Source of the DNA: a candidate division Zixibacteria bacterium HGW-Zixibacteria-1
GTDB taxonomy: Bacteria; Zixibacteria; MSB-5A5; GN15; PGXB01
DNA length: 64,000 nucleotides
Reading direction: 5' to 3'
Assembly (NCBI GenBank): GCA_002838945.1
Contig: PGXB01000007.1
Span: forward strand, 43,962-107,961
Position numbers and translations under genes: made by a program. The notes under the pieces are model-generated. The model did not search any database and was not told the DNA's origin. It worked only from the letters and a program-made list of their open reading frames with translations. Positions 53,692 through 63,905 of this stretch are shown here, piece after piece; within the stretch, counting starts at the first letter, position 1, and each line of letters begins with the position of its first letter.

Positions 53692-53871
53692 TCAACTATC
53701 CTCCTTTCTTTTCTTATCAGCTTCTATCGCCTCAATCGCCCTGTCAACAACAGCAAGCCTGATGAAGTCAGACGTAGACCGTCTGTCGATCCTGGCAGCC
53801 TTCTCAATGAGCTTACGCTCTCCAGGGGCCAGCCTGAAATAGAACTGGGTTGTTTTCTTATCTCGCTTCAT
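53692..53871 (-). CDS. Small ribbon-helix-helix (DUF1778/CopG-like) protein
   Basis: A 59-residue protein: a basic start MKRDKKTTQFYFRLAPGE with the alternating pattern of an RHH beta-strand, then two helices ERKLIEKAARIDRRSTSDF and IRLAVVDRAIEAIEADKKR. It resembles DUF1778/CopG-type antitoxins and plasmid copy regulators. No GNAT toxin or other toxin gene follows on the minus strand, so it is an orphan antitoxin or a regulator of the neighbouring island. No strong ribosome site is visible. The 329 bases between it and 54201 hold no other gene; the last 80 are very AT-rich with a TATAAT at 54161-54166. Confidence 0.65.
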   Translation of the reverse strand: MKRDKKTTQFYFRLAPGERKLIEKAARIDRRSTSDFIRLAVVDRAIEAIEADKKRKEDS

Positions 53872-54200
53872 ATCGTTTCTATCAGCAATTTAAGCCATTG
53901 TATATACAAAGTCAAGGATTATCTTCAAAAATACCCCTGAAACGTCCATAGCTCGATGCTGAGCGAGGTATGAGGGGTGGGGGTAGTAAGAGACTGCCCA
54001 GGGGGGATTATGCAACAATTCCGCCCCATTTGACACCAAGAATCCCGCTTTCCCAATCCCGACAAATATTATAAAGATTCCAAGCGAACATTATCCCTGC
54101 GGAAAAAATGGAGCAATGTATAATTGACAATTGTTTCTTTTATTTCTTATTTTAATTTTATATAATACTTGAAGATTATCAATTATGGTGGGAGCGTCAT

Positions 54201-57200
54201 ATGCCGCGGACGGTTACTAATACAAAGCCGAGTTCCAAAGCCATCAAATCCTATTACTCGGCCCTGCAGGAACTTCACCAACAGGAAATATTCCATGAAG
54301 GCGCCGTTCGCTCCGCATTTCAAAATCTGCTAAGCGATGTTGCAAGAAAAAATAAGTGGATTTTAATTCCGGAATTATCGGAAACGGCGACCAGTCGGCG
54401 GGTTGTCCCCGACGGCACCATCCGCGATCAGTTCCACATGCCCAGAGGATACTGGGAAGCCAAAGACAGCGCCGATGATCTCGATATCGAAATTCAAAAG
54501 AAGCTCAACAAAGGTTATCCTACCACCAATATTATTTTCGAAGATACCAACACCGGCGTTCTGTATCAGAGCGGTCGTGAAATTCTGCGCGCCGATTTAA
54601 CTAACAGCGGCCAGTTGACGGAGCTTCTGAACAAATTTTTCGCGTATGAGCAGCCGGATATTAAGGAATTCGAAAAGGCGGTTGTGGAATTCTCCGGCCA
54701 TGTCAAAGACCTGGCCACCGGATTGAAGGAAAAAATAGAGCTTGCACATAAAAATAATGACAAATTCAAAACAGTATACAAAGGATTTTTCGAGCTTTGC
54801 CGAAAATCACTGAATCCGAATATAAGAAAAGAGGCTGTCGATGAAATGCTCATCCAGCATTTATTGACTGAGCGGCTATTCCGGACGATCTTCGATAACC
54901 CTGAATTCACCAGTAGAAATGTAATTGCCGTGGAAGTCGAAAAAGTAATCGGCGCTCTGGTAAGCAAAGATTTCAGCCGGAAGGGGTTTTTGACTTCTTT
55001 GGATCGCTTTTATGTGGCAATAGAGAAAGCCGCCCGAAATCTGACCGATTTTTCCGAAAAACAGCATTTCCTGAACAGCATCTATGAGCAATTTTTCCGC
55101 GGTTATTCGGTCAAAGTGGCCGATACGCACGGCATTGTTTATACGCCGCAGCCGGTGGTCGAATTTATGTGCAACAGTGTGGCCGAAGTTCTTAAGAGCG
55201 AATTCGGGAAGAGCCTGAGCGATCCCGATGTTTATATTCTCGATCCCTGCACCGGCACCGGCAATTTTATCGTCAACCTTATGAAAATGATTCCCAAACG
55301 GGATTTACCGCGCATGTACCGGGATCAGTTATTTGCCAATGAAGTGATGCTGATGCCGTATTACATCGCCGCCATGAATATCGAGCATGCTTATTATGAG
55401 AAGACCGGGGAATATGAGTCGTTCGACGGCATCTGCTTTGTCGATACGCTTGATTTGGCAGAAACACAAACGGAAATATTTTATATATCCGCGGAAAATG
55501 CAGAAAGAGTACACCGCCAAAAAAACGCGCCTATCACGGTAATTATCGGTAATCCGCCTTACAATGTCGGACAGCTTAATGAAAATGATAATAATAAAAA
55601 CCGTGTTTATCCGACCATTGATGGTATGATAAAGGAAACCTATGCCAAGTCATCAAAAGCGACCAATAAAAATGCCCTATATGATGCGTACGTCAAATTT
55701 ATTTGTTGGGCAACTGATCGTATCGGTTCGCGCGACGGAATTATTTGTTTTGTAACAAACAATAGTTTTGTCGATAATATCGCATTTGACGGCATGAGAT
55801 ATCACTTGTCGGATAAATTTTATCGCATTTACCATGTAGACTTGCATGGAAATGTCCGAAAAAATCCTAAATTAAGTGGAACAACTCATAATATTTTTGG
55901 AATCCAGGTTGGAGTTGGCATAACAATCTTGATTCGGAAATCAGAATCGGATGAAAAGGAAATATATTATAATCGTGTTCCTGAGGAAATAAGGAAGGAA
56001 GAAAAAAATAAGATATTAAGAGATGCAGGGGATTTTAGAAAAATCAAGTGGCAGAAATTAACTCCGGATGAGAAAAATGTATGGTTGAAATCCATGGGTG
56101 CAGACTCATTTGGATTATTATTGCCAATAGCCTATAAGAGTAATAAGGAAACGAAACCGAATAATACGAAGGCAATATTCCAACTTTCTTCCAGTGGTAT
56201 TAAAACAAATAGGGATACTATAGTATATGATTATCATCAGCGAGCACTATCACTAAGAATTAAGAATTTTATTGAAAATTACAATTCTGAAGTTGATCGT
56301 TATCTCAGATCGAAAAAAACAAAAGTCGATACTTTTGTTAGTTATGATAAAGTTAAATGGAGTGAATCGCTTAAGAACAGTCTTGCTCGCGGTGTTCATG
56401 GCGCTTATGATGAAACTAAAATACGCCATTCAATTTATAGACCCTTTACAAAAAAATATCTATTCTTCGATTCGTTATTAAATGAGCGACATTATCAATT
56501 TCATCATATTTTCCCAACCTCTAATACTGAAAAAGAAAATTTTGTTATTTGCATGTCTGGGATTGGTAGTTCCAAGCCTTTTCATGAAATTATTACCAAT
56601 ATTATTCCATGTCTTGATCTAATTGAAAAAACGCAGTGTTTCCCTTTATATATCTATAACGAAGACGGCTCGAATAGAAAAGATAATATTACCGATTGGG
56701 CGCTTAAGGAATTCAAGGCGCATTATAATGACAAGAAAATAAGCAAGAAAGATATATTCTATCATATCTATGGCTTCTTGCACCATCCCGAGTATCGCAG
56801 GAAATATGCCGACTGTCTCCGGCGCGAATTGCCGCGGATTCCATACGCCCCCGATTTCTGGGCCTTTTCGAAAGCCGGGAAAAAACTGGCCGAGATTCAT
56901 CTCAATTATGAAAAGGCCGAACCGTATAAGCTTGAATTTATAGAAACCGCCGATATCCCGCTATCTTACATGGTCAAAGATAAAATGCGACTGAGTAAAG
57001 ACAAGGCATCATTAATAATTAACCCCTCGTTGACATTAACCGGAATCCCAATCAAGGCATTTGAATATAGGCTCGGCAACCGCAGCGCATTAGATTGGGT
57101 AATCGATCAGTACAGAATTAAAGAAGATAAAAGAAGCGGTATAATATCCGATCCCAATAATCCCGATGATCCGGAATATATTGTTCGTTTAGTAAGCCAG

Positions 57201-57266
57201 GTAATAAGTGTAAGCCTCGAAACGGTCGATATCGTCAATTCCTTGCCAAAAGATTTCGGCGATTGA
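54201..57266 (+). CDS. Type ISP/IIG-like restriction-modification enzyme without a helicase domain
   Basis: A 1021-residue single-chain enzyme. An N-terminal PD-(D/E)XK nuclease has Asp71 (VVPDGT) and Glu86-x-Lys88 (YWEAKD). An adenine N6-methyltransferase follows, with AdoMet motif DPCTGTGNF near residue 347 and catalytic NPPY near 451. The region to the C-terminus (FAFxK-like and IPIKAFEYRLGNRSALDW blocks) matches the type ISP specificity domain. Type ISP enzymes such as LlaBIII carry a helicase between nuclease and methylase; here only about 250 helical residues lie there with no Walker motifs, so it should cut without long translocation. The 55550-56650 part is visibly more AT-rich, as is common for exchanged target-recognition domains. 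Confidence 0.85.
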   Translation: MPRTVTNTKPSSKAIKSYYSALQELHQQEIFHEGAVRSAFQNLLSDVARKNKWILIPELSETATSRRVVPDGTIRDQFHMPRGYWEAKDSADDLDIEIQKKLNKGYPTTNIIFEDTNTGVLYQSGREILRADLTNSGQLTELLNKFFAYEQPDIKEFEKAVVEFSGHVKDLATGLKEKIELAHKNNDKFKTVYKGFFELCRKSLNPNIRKEAVDEMLIQHLLTERLFRTIFDNPEFTSRNVIAVEVEKVIGALVSKDFSRKGFLTSLDRFYVAIEKAARNLTDFSEKQHFLNSIYEQFFRGYSVKVADTHGIVYTPQPVVEFMCNSVAEVLKSEFGKSLSDPDVYILDPCTGTGNFIVNLMKMIPKRDLPRMYRDQLFANEVMLMPYYIAAMNIEHAYYEKTGEYESFDGICFVDTLDLAETQTEIFYISAENAERVHRQKNAPITVIIGNPPYNVGQLNENDNNKNRVYPTIDGMIKETYAKSSKATNKNALYDAYVKFICWATDRIGSRDGIICFVTNNSFVDNIAFDGMRYHLSDKFYRIYHVDLHGNVRKNPKLSGTTHNIFGIQVGVGITILIRKSESDEKEIYYNRVPEEIRKEEKNKILRDAGDFRKIKWQKLTPDEKNVWLKSMGADSFGLLLPIAYKSNKETKPNNTKAIFQLSSSGIKTNRDTIVYDYHQRALSLRIKNFIENYNSEVDRYLRSKKTKVDTFVSYDKVKWSESLKNSLARGVHGAYDETKIRHSIYRPFTKKYLFFDSLLNERHYQFHHIFPTSNTEKENFVICMSGIGSSKPFHEIITNIIPCLDLIEKTQCFPLYIYNEDGSNRKDNITDWALKEFKAHYNDKKISKKDIFYHIYGFLHHPEYRRKYADCLRRELPRIPYAPDFWAFSKAGKKLAEIHLNYEKAEPYKLEFIETADIPLSYMVKDKMRLSKDKASLIINPSLTLTGIPIKAFEYRLGNRSALDWVIDQYRIKEDKRSGIISDPNNPDDPEYIVRLVSQVISVSLETVDIVNSLPKDFGD

Positions 57267-57314
57267 TTGCATTGTACTGTCTTTTGATAGGATACGGCCA
57301 AAGTCCGAGACCGG

Positions 57315-57480
57315 AAATAGCCGAAAATACGGTCATTGAAAGACAACGATTTACAAACCCCCAATTATTCTACGGGCTTGCTGACGGGCCTTAAATCGAC
57401 CGGGGGTATCAAAGTATGGGTCGGTCGCAATCCCTCATATTTGGCAGTTCTGGGAGCGTTTTGGCTGTCTGGATTGAAAG
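57315..57480 (+). repeat. Left copy of a 166-bp direct repeat flanking the TIR gene
   Basis: This copy and 59134-59299 have equal length and align without gaps, at roughly 80% identity, with an uninterrupted identical core of about 50 bases (GGGGTATCAAAGTATGGGTC onward). Each copy can be read as a short open frame beginning TTGAAAGACA and encoding GIKVWVGRNPSYLAVL, but the ends differ. The remaining sequence from 57267 to 57964 has no gene I can support. Confidence 0.85.
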
Positions 57481-57964
57481 GTGGGGGAGCTGCAGGATAC
57501 CCTTAGAGGATGTGACTCTCAGAGGCAACGAGGCCCTTTAATGACTCACATACCCTGCTGACAAATGAGCTTTTGTGGACAATACTGGTAATCTGCTAGG
57601 ATATTAACTTACTGATGTAAAATAAAGAAGCCGTCAAAGAAGTGCCAAAATTCAAAATCTTAAGTGCTCTCAGCCAGGTCAAAGAAGCCCAAGCCTTAGG
57701 GCGCGTGAGAAAAAACGCTGGGGCGATGTTTACAAATTTAATATACTCAAAATAATATTTTCGCAAGCTATTGTACCATCGTCACAAAGTTAAATACAAG
57801 GCTTTGGGAAAACATATCTTTGAAATTTAAAAGATTGAATATACTATAAAAATACTAAGGCTAGTGCTTTCTAAGTTTCGTTTCACCGAGATTTTTGATA
57901 TTTGTGGCACTTGTTTATTTTCGAATTTCATTATAGATTTAACAGGATAGAAGGAGGTGATAGC

Positions 57965-59047
57965 TTGAACAATCAAGTATTTCTTAGTTATGCGAGAGAT
58001 GATGAGGAAGTCGCAAATCGATTGTATTCAGACCTTACAAGGCGAGGAATAAAAATATGGTTTGACAAGTATTCGCTAAAACCTGGTCAGAATTGGAAAC
58101 TGGAAATCAAGAAAATAATAACTGAATGTAAATACTTTCTTGCAATATTATCTACAAGTTCTGTAAATCGAAAAGGATATGTGCAAAAAGAACTGAAAAT
58201 CGCATTGGATGTTCTTGATCTTTTTCCTGACAACGAAATATTTATTCTGCCGATTCGGGTGGATAATTGCAAACCATCTTACGATAAACTTCATGATTTG
58301 CAATGGGTTGATCTATTCCCAGATTCAAAATATGGCGAAGGTCTTCGAAAAATATTAGGTGTTATAAATCCTAAGTTGTCTTGCTTTCGATCCCATTCAA
58401 GAGAGCTCGACTTTGAAGAAGTAGCGAGAATAATATTAGAAAATGATTACTACGAAAGCATAATTAACTCCGGTGGCAAAGGAATACCCCATGACTATAT
58501 ACTAAAATCGATTGATGGAGATGAAGTAGTATATGATAAAATGACTGGATTAATGTGGATTCGTACGGGAACAGACTTTGGGCGGCGGGGTTTATATTTT
58601 TCACATGAAGATGGAGAAATATGGATTCAGAGATTTAACCAGGTTCCCTATGCTCAGAGGAAAGACTGGAGACTGCCCACTCTGGAAGAAGCGATGTCAT
58701 TGCTTGAACCAAAAAGCATTCCACATACTGAAACTCGCGGCATAAATTATGATACATGGTTTCAGAGAGCGATTGGACAAGATCATTTGAAAAGAGATCA
58801 AATTCCCGTTTTTGGTAGCGTTGAATTATATATTGATGAGATTTTTGGGAATCAAAGAAGCATAATAACTTGTGATAAGCTAAAAGACAATGCAGTCTTT
58901 TGGGGAGTAGATTATGAATATGGCAGATGCTGTTATAATTTACCCAACGAAAAATGGAACTATAAGGGCAATTTTAAGCAAGGTGGAGACGTAAGACCTG
59001 TCCGTATCCCCGAACCGCAGTTTCTGGAATCACATGGAATTATATAG
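57965..59047 (+). CDS. TIR-domain protein fused to a DUF1566 (Lcl, C-type lectin-like) domain
   Basis: A 360-residue cytoplasmic protein without signal peptide. Residues 1-135 are a TIR domain: VFLSYARDDEEVA, GIKIWFDKYSLKPGQ, and the putative NADase glutamate Glu76 in YVQKELKIAL. Residues about 190-350 match DUF1566: VVYDKMTGLMWIRTG, then KDWRLPTLEEAMSLL and a closing GGDVRPVR, as in the Lcl C-terminal domain with a C-type lectin fold. TIR NADases are effectors in several phage-defence systems; the DUF1566 part is a plausible sensor. TTG 57965 is the start, because a near-perfect GGAGGTGA lies seven bases upstream; a longer frame from 57902 lacks this. It is AT-rich and flanked by direct repeats. 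Confidence 0.85.
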   Translation: MNNQVFLSYARDDEEVANRLYSDLTRRGIKIWFDKYSLKPGQNWKLEIKKIITECKYFLAILSTSSVNRKGYVQKELKIALDVLDLFPDNEIFILPIRVDNCKPSYDKLHDLQWVDLFPDSKYGEGLRKILGVINPKLSCFRSHSRELDFEEVARIILENDYYESIINSGGKGIPHDYILKSIDGDEVVYDKMTGLMWIRTGTDFGRRGLYFSHEDGEIWIQRFNQVPYAQRKDWRLPTLEEAMSLLEPKSIPHTETRGINYDTWFQRAIGQDHLKRDQIPVFGSVELYIDEIFGNQRSIITCDKLKDNAVFWGVDYEYGRCCYNLPNEKWNYKGNFKQGGDVRPVRIPEPQFLESHGII

Positions 59048-59133
59048 GGGTTGTAAGAATATAGTAGTCAATAGCCCTGTATTTTGGAAACTTCTATCAC
59101 GAATCATGCACGACTGGCAAAAGCAGTGACCTA

Positions 59134-59299
59134 AAATAGCCCAAAATACAGGCATTGAAAGACAGCAACTTACGATTGCCCAAATCAGTTATAAAGGCCA
59201 TGACGGGCTTTAAATCGACCCGGGGTATCAAAGTATGGGTCGGTCGCAATCCCTCATATTTGGCAGTTCTGGAAGCATTTTGGCTGTCAGGATTGAAAG
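59134..59299 (+). repeat. Right copy of the 166-bp direct repeat flanking the TIR gene
   Basis: See the left copy at 57315-57480. In this copy the open frame extends from TTG 59155 to 59370 (71 codons). The frame may be incidental, since substitutions between the copies include both silent and replacement changes. A fainter third match (TTGAAAGATAATAACCG...GGGCCTTAA) lies near 60626-60680. Confidence 0.85.
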
Positions 59300-59397
59300 C
59301 AGGGGTATTGCCGAATAGCCTTGATATTCCCCATGATTGGCTTCAGCATCGGCGCAACCAGAAAATCTGACAAAATTTATCCTCATCATGGAATGCC

Positions 59398-59425
59398 TTG
59401 ACTTATTTAGTATATTCATTATAAT
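59398..59425 (+). promoter_or_regulatory. Promoter of the dockerin-FISUMP gene
   Basis: TTGACT (59398-59403) and TATAAT (59420-59425) with 16-base spacing, about 60 bases before the start codon. AGGAGG lies close before ATG 59489. Confidence 0.65.
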
Positions 59426-59488
59426 TTATTGAATAATCTTGATGTTGACTAATTTATCTCTAACCAGAACCAATCAGGAGGCAGAATC

Positions 59489-60259
59489 ATGAAACGAGCA
59501 TTAACGGCAATTTTAGGCATTGTCATTTTAATCATTCCTGTAATATCATTTGCAGGCGACTGCGGGGATGTCAACAATTCCGGCTCCATCAACATTCTCG
59601 ATGTAACTTATCTAATCAATTACATCTATAAGGGTGGCCCGGCGCCGGGTTGCGAATGTGATAGTGTTATGGATATAGACGGCAATATGTACAGTACGAT
59701 TCAAATCGGGAGTCAGTGCTGGATGGCAGAGAATCTAAAAGTCACTCATTATCGCAACGGTGACCCTATTCCGAACGTTACCGATGATGGCGTATGGGCA
59801 GAACTTGCCACCGGAGCTTATTGCAATTATAATAATGATGAAGGCAATGTGGCCACCTATGGGCGTTTATATAACTGGTATGCCGTGGATGACAGCCGCA
59901 ATATTGCCCCTGAAGGCTGGCATGTGCCGACTGACGCAGAGTGGCAGACGTTAGTTGATTATCTTGGCGGCGAAACTGTTGCAGGTGGGAAAATGAAAGA
60001 GGCGGGAACGTCGCATTGGCTGAGTCCCAACACCGACGCGACCAACGAGAGTGGTTTTTCCGCGTTGCCGGGTGGCAACCGTTACTATTATGGAGGTTAC
60101 GGCGGTGTGACTGGGAGCGGCATCTTTTGGTCTTCTACGGAGAGGGAAATCGCTGATATTGCTGCATGGTACCGACTCTTGAATTTCGCGAGTTCAGCAG
60201 TCTTCCGCAACGCTGAGTATAAGAAAGGCGGTCTTTCAGTTCGCTGTGTCCGGGATTAG
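59489..60259 (+). CDS. Secreted dockerin-FISUMP (Fib_succ_major) domain protein
   Basis: A 256-residue exported protein, signal peptide ending ISFAG. One dockerin-like repeat (GDVNNSGSINILDVTYL) follows at once, at the N-terminus. Residues 60-256 are a Fibrobacter succinogenes major paralogous domain: IQIGSQCWMAENLKVTHY, YGRLYNWYAV, APEGWHVPTDAEWQTL, and a final WSST...GLSVRCVRD block. This is a C-type lectin fold used in surface proteins; ligand unknown. The fold family also provides variable proteins of diversity-generating retroelements, but no reverse transcriptase or template repeat is visible here. Confidence 0.88.
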   Translation: MKRALTAILGIVILIIPVISFAGDCGDVNNSGSINILDVTYLINYIYKGGPAPGCECDSVMDIDGNMYSTIQIGSQCWMAENLKVTHYRNGDPIPNVTDDGVWAELATGAYCNYNNDEGNVATYGRLYNWYAVDDSRNIAPEGWHVPTDAEWQTLVDYLGGETVAGGKMKEAGTSHWLSPNTDATNESGFSALPGGNRYYYGGYGGVTGSGIFWSSTEREIADIAAWYRLLNFASSAVFRNAEYKKGGLSVRCVRD

Positions 60260-60827
60260 CTGACTATAAAAAACTGCTTTTACTTTTCTTTGCTTATTTG
60301 GCTTTGTAAGACAGGACAAATTGACCATATGGGGAGGGATGGGGGTAACGACCGACGGCCCTGGCCAGTCCGGGTATCATAAGTCCCCTGTCAATTTTTA
60401 TAAATTTTTCATAAAAAAGGCAAGCCCGGAAGACATCAGGAAATCACCGTATTTTGGGCTTTTATTCCGGTTATTTTAGAGGTGCAAAATCTCTATAAGT
60501 CGTTACTATTGATAAGAATATGGCGAGACAGGTCATTCCGATGAGTATCTTGAGGCTGATATTGACTAAAAATGGTCGTAACTGTAAAATATTTCTCTAT
60601 GTCAAACGGGATTTAGGTTCTGTAACAATTGAAAGATAATAACCGACACCTGTTGATGACATCACCGCGCACTGGGCCTTAAGTCTTTTAAGTATAATTA
60701 TTTATAAAGATTAACCTTTGGGATTTAATCGTGGCCTCATTCCCCAAATTCCCCATATGGGATGGGCCGAAAGTTACCAAAAGGTTACACATATAAAAAA
60801 AGAGATTCCACCCCAATTCGGACAACA
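60260..60827. other. Gene-free region with a possible third repeat remnant
   Basis: No coding frame with family features on either strand. A weak, five-base-shorter match to the start of the 166-bp repeats lies at about 60626-60680. No terminator is clear for either convergent gene. Confidence 0.5.
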
Positions 60828-63800
60828 TCACTCACACCCCACCACTGGCCCTGGGCCGGATTTGTAGAGATAGTTTATCAAGTAAGTCACATCAAGGATA
60901 TTAGTCGAGCAGGAGCCATTGATGTCGCCCATAACTGTCGGATAAGGCGCAATGCCGCCTTTGTAAAGATAGCTGATCAGGAACGTGACATCAAGAATAT
61001 TTACACTGTTGTCGCCGTTGGCATCACCCAGCATCCAGGTGCGGAAATCGGGTCGGTTGGTGCTATATGTAAACAGTCCGGTGTTGTCGGTCGCCTTGAC
61101 TTTCCACCAGTAACGGGTGCCGAATGAAAGGCTGTCATCAGCGGTCAGAGTGTATTCGGTGGCCCAGATACTGTCGATGGTATTGACAAAGTTGAAATTG
61201 CTGTCGAGCGCGATAAATAGAGTGTAATAGACTGAATCAAGCGGGTCATATTCCAGTGATGGCGCCCACCAGAAATTGGTTAGCATATCAACTATATGAG
61301 TGTATCCGGTATCCGGGGGATAATTGGCCTGGAATGCGGACGGCGCCTCCTCGACGGCGTTGACCCAGAAAGTCTGAGATTCACTCCATTCGGAATATTC
61401 ATATTGGTCAAAAGCGCGGGCGCTCCAGAAATAGTGCCAGTTTTCATTAAGCGGCTCGGTCACTTGCCAGCCGGTTGAATCAATGCCCTCGGCAATACTG
61501 TCTTCGTATATCGGATCCGGCTCGCCAAAGGTTGTATCATTGGCAACCACAAATTCATAAGTCAGGGTGTCATCGGTTTCAGCATCGGTGGAGTTTTGAA
61601 GATAAAGGAAAGGTTGGAGATCGGCCACAATCATATTAGCAGCCGGGCTTGAAAGAATCGGAATTGACGGGATGCTGTTCATGTGGAAAGAGGTGTAATA
61701 CCAGCTGGACCAAACTTCGCCATTATGAACACGTAGCCTCAAATAATATGTTACCCCGTCAATTAATGGGGAGCCGTTATAGACAACAAATGTGTCGGAA
61801 GATTGAACCGGAGCCGGGTTCCACATCTCGGCATAGGTCCAGTCATTGTCATCTCCGACGGCTATTTCATATTTGGTTTGAGCCTTTGACCCCAGCGGAT
61901 CGGTATAGACCCATTGAATTAATGGGGCATTATTGATGACATGAGTCGGATCGGTCTGCCCATCAATTATAACTTGCTGAATAACAGGATCAGAATCATA
62001 GACTGTTATCTCGACCGTTTCACTATCGGCCAACTCGCCGTCATTTACTATAAATAGAATATTATAAATACCAGCCTGATCTATATCGGGATCAAAAGTA
62101 AACAACCCATTACCATTGCCGCTGTCGATAAAATCAGAATTTTCCGGTGGATTGTCCACAGATAGATAAAGAGTCAAATTATCAACATCCGAAGAATAAA
62201 CAACAAACTCAAGATGGCCGCCTTCATAGACAACCTGCGGGCCAAGTGGTATTATTACAGGTGGATCATTAACTGGTATTACATCGATTAGGACTTCCAG
62301 AGTATCAGAATTGTAACCATCTGATACTGTGACCATAAAACTTGTATCATCAATTCCCTCAATTGGTGTTCCATATATAGAATCTGCATCCGGTATTAAC
62401 CATGATGGATGATCATAAAATGTAATTATCGTATCGGGCCCGTCCGGATCGAAATATTCTACTCTATAAACAAGCAAAGAATCTTCGAAGACTTGGACTT
62501 CGGGACTTGAGACTATCTCAGGAATAAAGTTAATACAGCCTATATCCAACGCCCCGATTAGCGTCCCGCAATTATTATTATCCGGGGCGCAAGGAGAAGA
62601 AGAGTATATATTATAATTACCGGTATCAGGATAGCAGAATAATGGATTGAGGAAAAAGTCATTCAACCCCGGAACAGTGGTAGATTCAATCAGATCGACA
62701 TCGATTAAATTATAGTCATTATTCCCCTTGTTGCCATAAAGATCATTACAATCAACATTCAGCGAGCACAGACTGGCCCAGACAGCATGACTGCCGTCAT
62801 ATAAGGCGGAATCATATGGGAAATTAAAGGCGACAATGTTGTTATGAAGATACCCATTGACCTTTCTGACCTGAATCCCGGCCCCCTGGCTTCCATTGAC
62901 ATTATTTACAATAGTATTGTTTGTTACATAGATCCACCTGTACCAATACTCGAAGGCATCGATATATAAACCGCCGCAGTTGTTATTACTTTGGTTATTC
63001 TCAATAATATTACCCATTACGACCCCGCCTGCCGGATCGCTTATCATAATCCCGCCGCCGTCGGTATTCGATGAATTATCATGAATGTGACAGTTTATTA
63101 TCTTGAAGTACGACCAATCTCTATATGAAAGACCACCGCCGTTGCCCGTATCGGGGGCATTATTGCCATATATTTCGCAGTTTTCAATAATTGATAGTGA
63201 GTAAACAGACAAAAGACCACCGCCATATTTTCCGTAGACCGCATCATCGGTTGGACTACCTCCGGTTATACTGAAACCATTAATTCTGACCGTGTCCCTG
63301 GCATAATCAAGTGTTATTACCCGGTGACCGGGCGTTCCGGACAAAATGGTCGCGTCGCTGCCATCCGAGGATGATAGAGTAATTCCCTTATTTATGACTA
63401 TATGCTCAGAATAGGTCCCGGCCATGACCATGACAGTATCACCTGCAACGGCCTCGTCAACAGCCTTTTGGACCGTCGCAAACGGGCTTTCATAGCTTCC
63501 CACACCAATTGAATCACTTCCGGAAACCGATACATAATACATCCTGTTAATCTCATCACAACCAACTGGAAACGCTCCAATTAAGGTGCTGCAACTGTTA
63601 TTTTCAGGCGCACAAGGCGAATTAGAAGCTATGTATAATGAGTCCGAAGTAATATCGCAAAACCGGGGATCGCTGGAGGTATTGCCATTCATATTATATT
63701 GATTAGCAATACTGCCCGTCCAATCACCATCGTCATTGCCATAAATATTAGTACAGGATATTTGTTCTGCACTATCGCCCGTATTAAGTAAACCACTACT

Positions 63801-63905
63801 ATAATTGTTGAAGGCAATAATGGTATTAGATAATTCAAGTGGGCAATTGTAGCTGATGCAACCACCATTTGTCATATCGAAACCATTACCGACAAATGTA
63901 CAATT
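60828..63905 (-). pseudogene. Beta-helix/cadherin-like/dockerin giant, 5' end cut off by an IS3-family element
   Basis: The minus-strand frame is open from the insertion junction at about 63905 to 60828, over 1020 codons, with no signal peptide. Residues from the junction (CTFVGNGFDMTNGGCISYNC) begin in the middle of a right-handed parallel beta-helix, which continues with repeated NxIxxNNxxxxGGG coils. Later come cadherin-like repeats (VSDGYNSDTLEVLIDVIPVN), fibronectin-like segments with WHYFWSARAFDQYEYSEWS, and a C-terminal dockerin pair (NILDVTFLISYLYKGG, NILDVTYLINYLYKSG). The 5' part must lie on the other side of the insertion. ATG 63875 is internal, not a natural start. Confidence 0.8.

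Noticed and set aside
59155..59370. A 71-residue protein in the right direct repeat
   Set aside because: The frame is shared only in part with the left copy, replacement and silent changes are mixed, and no ribosome site or family is visible; reported as repeat instead.
59489..60259. Diversity-generating retroelement with the FISUMP protein as variable target
   Set aside because: No reverse transcriptase, accessory gene or adenine-biased template repeat is visible in the window; the fold alone is not evidence.
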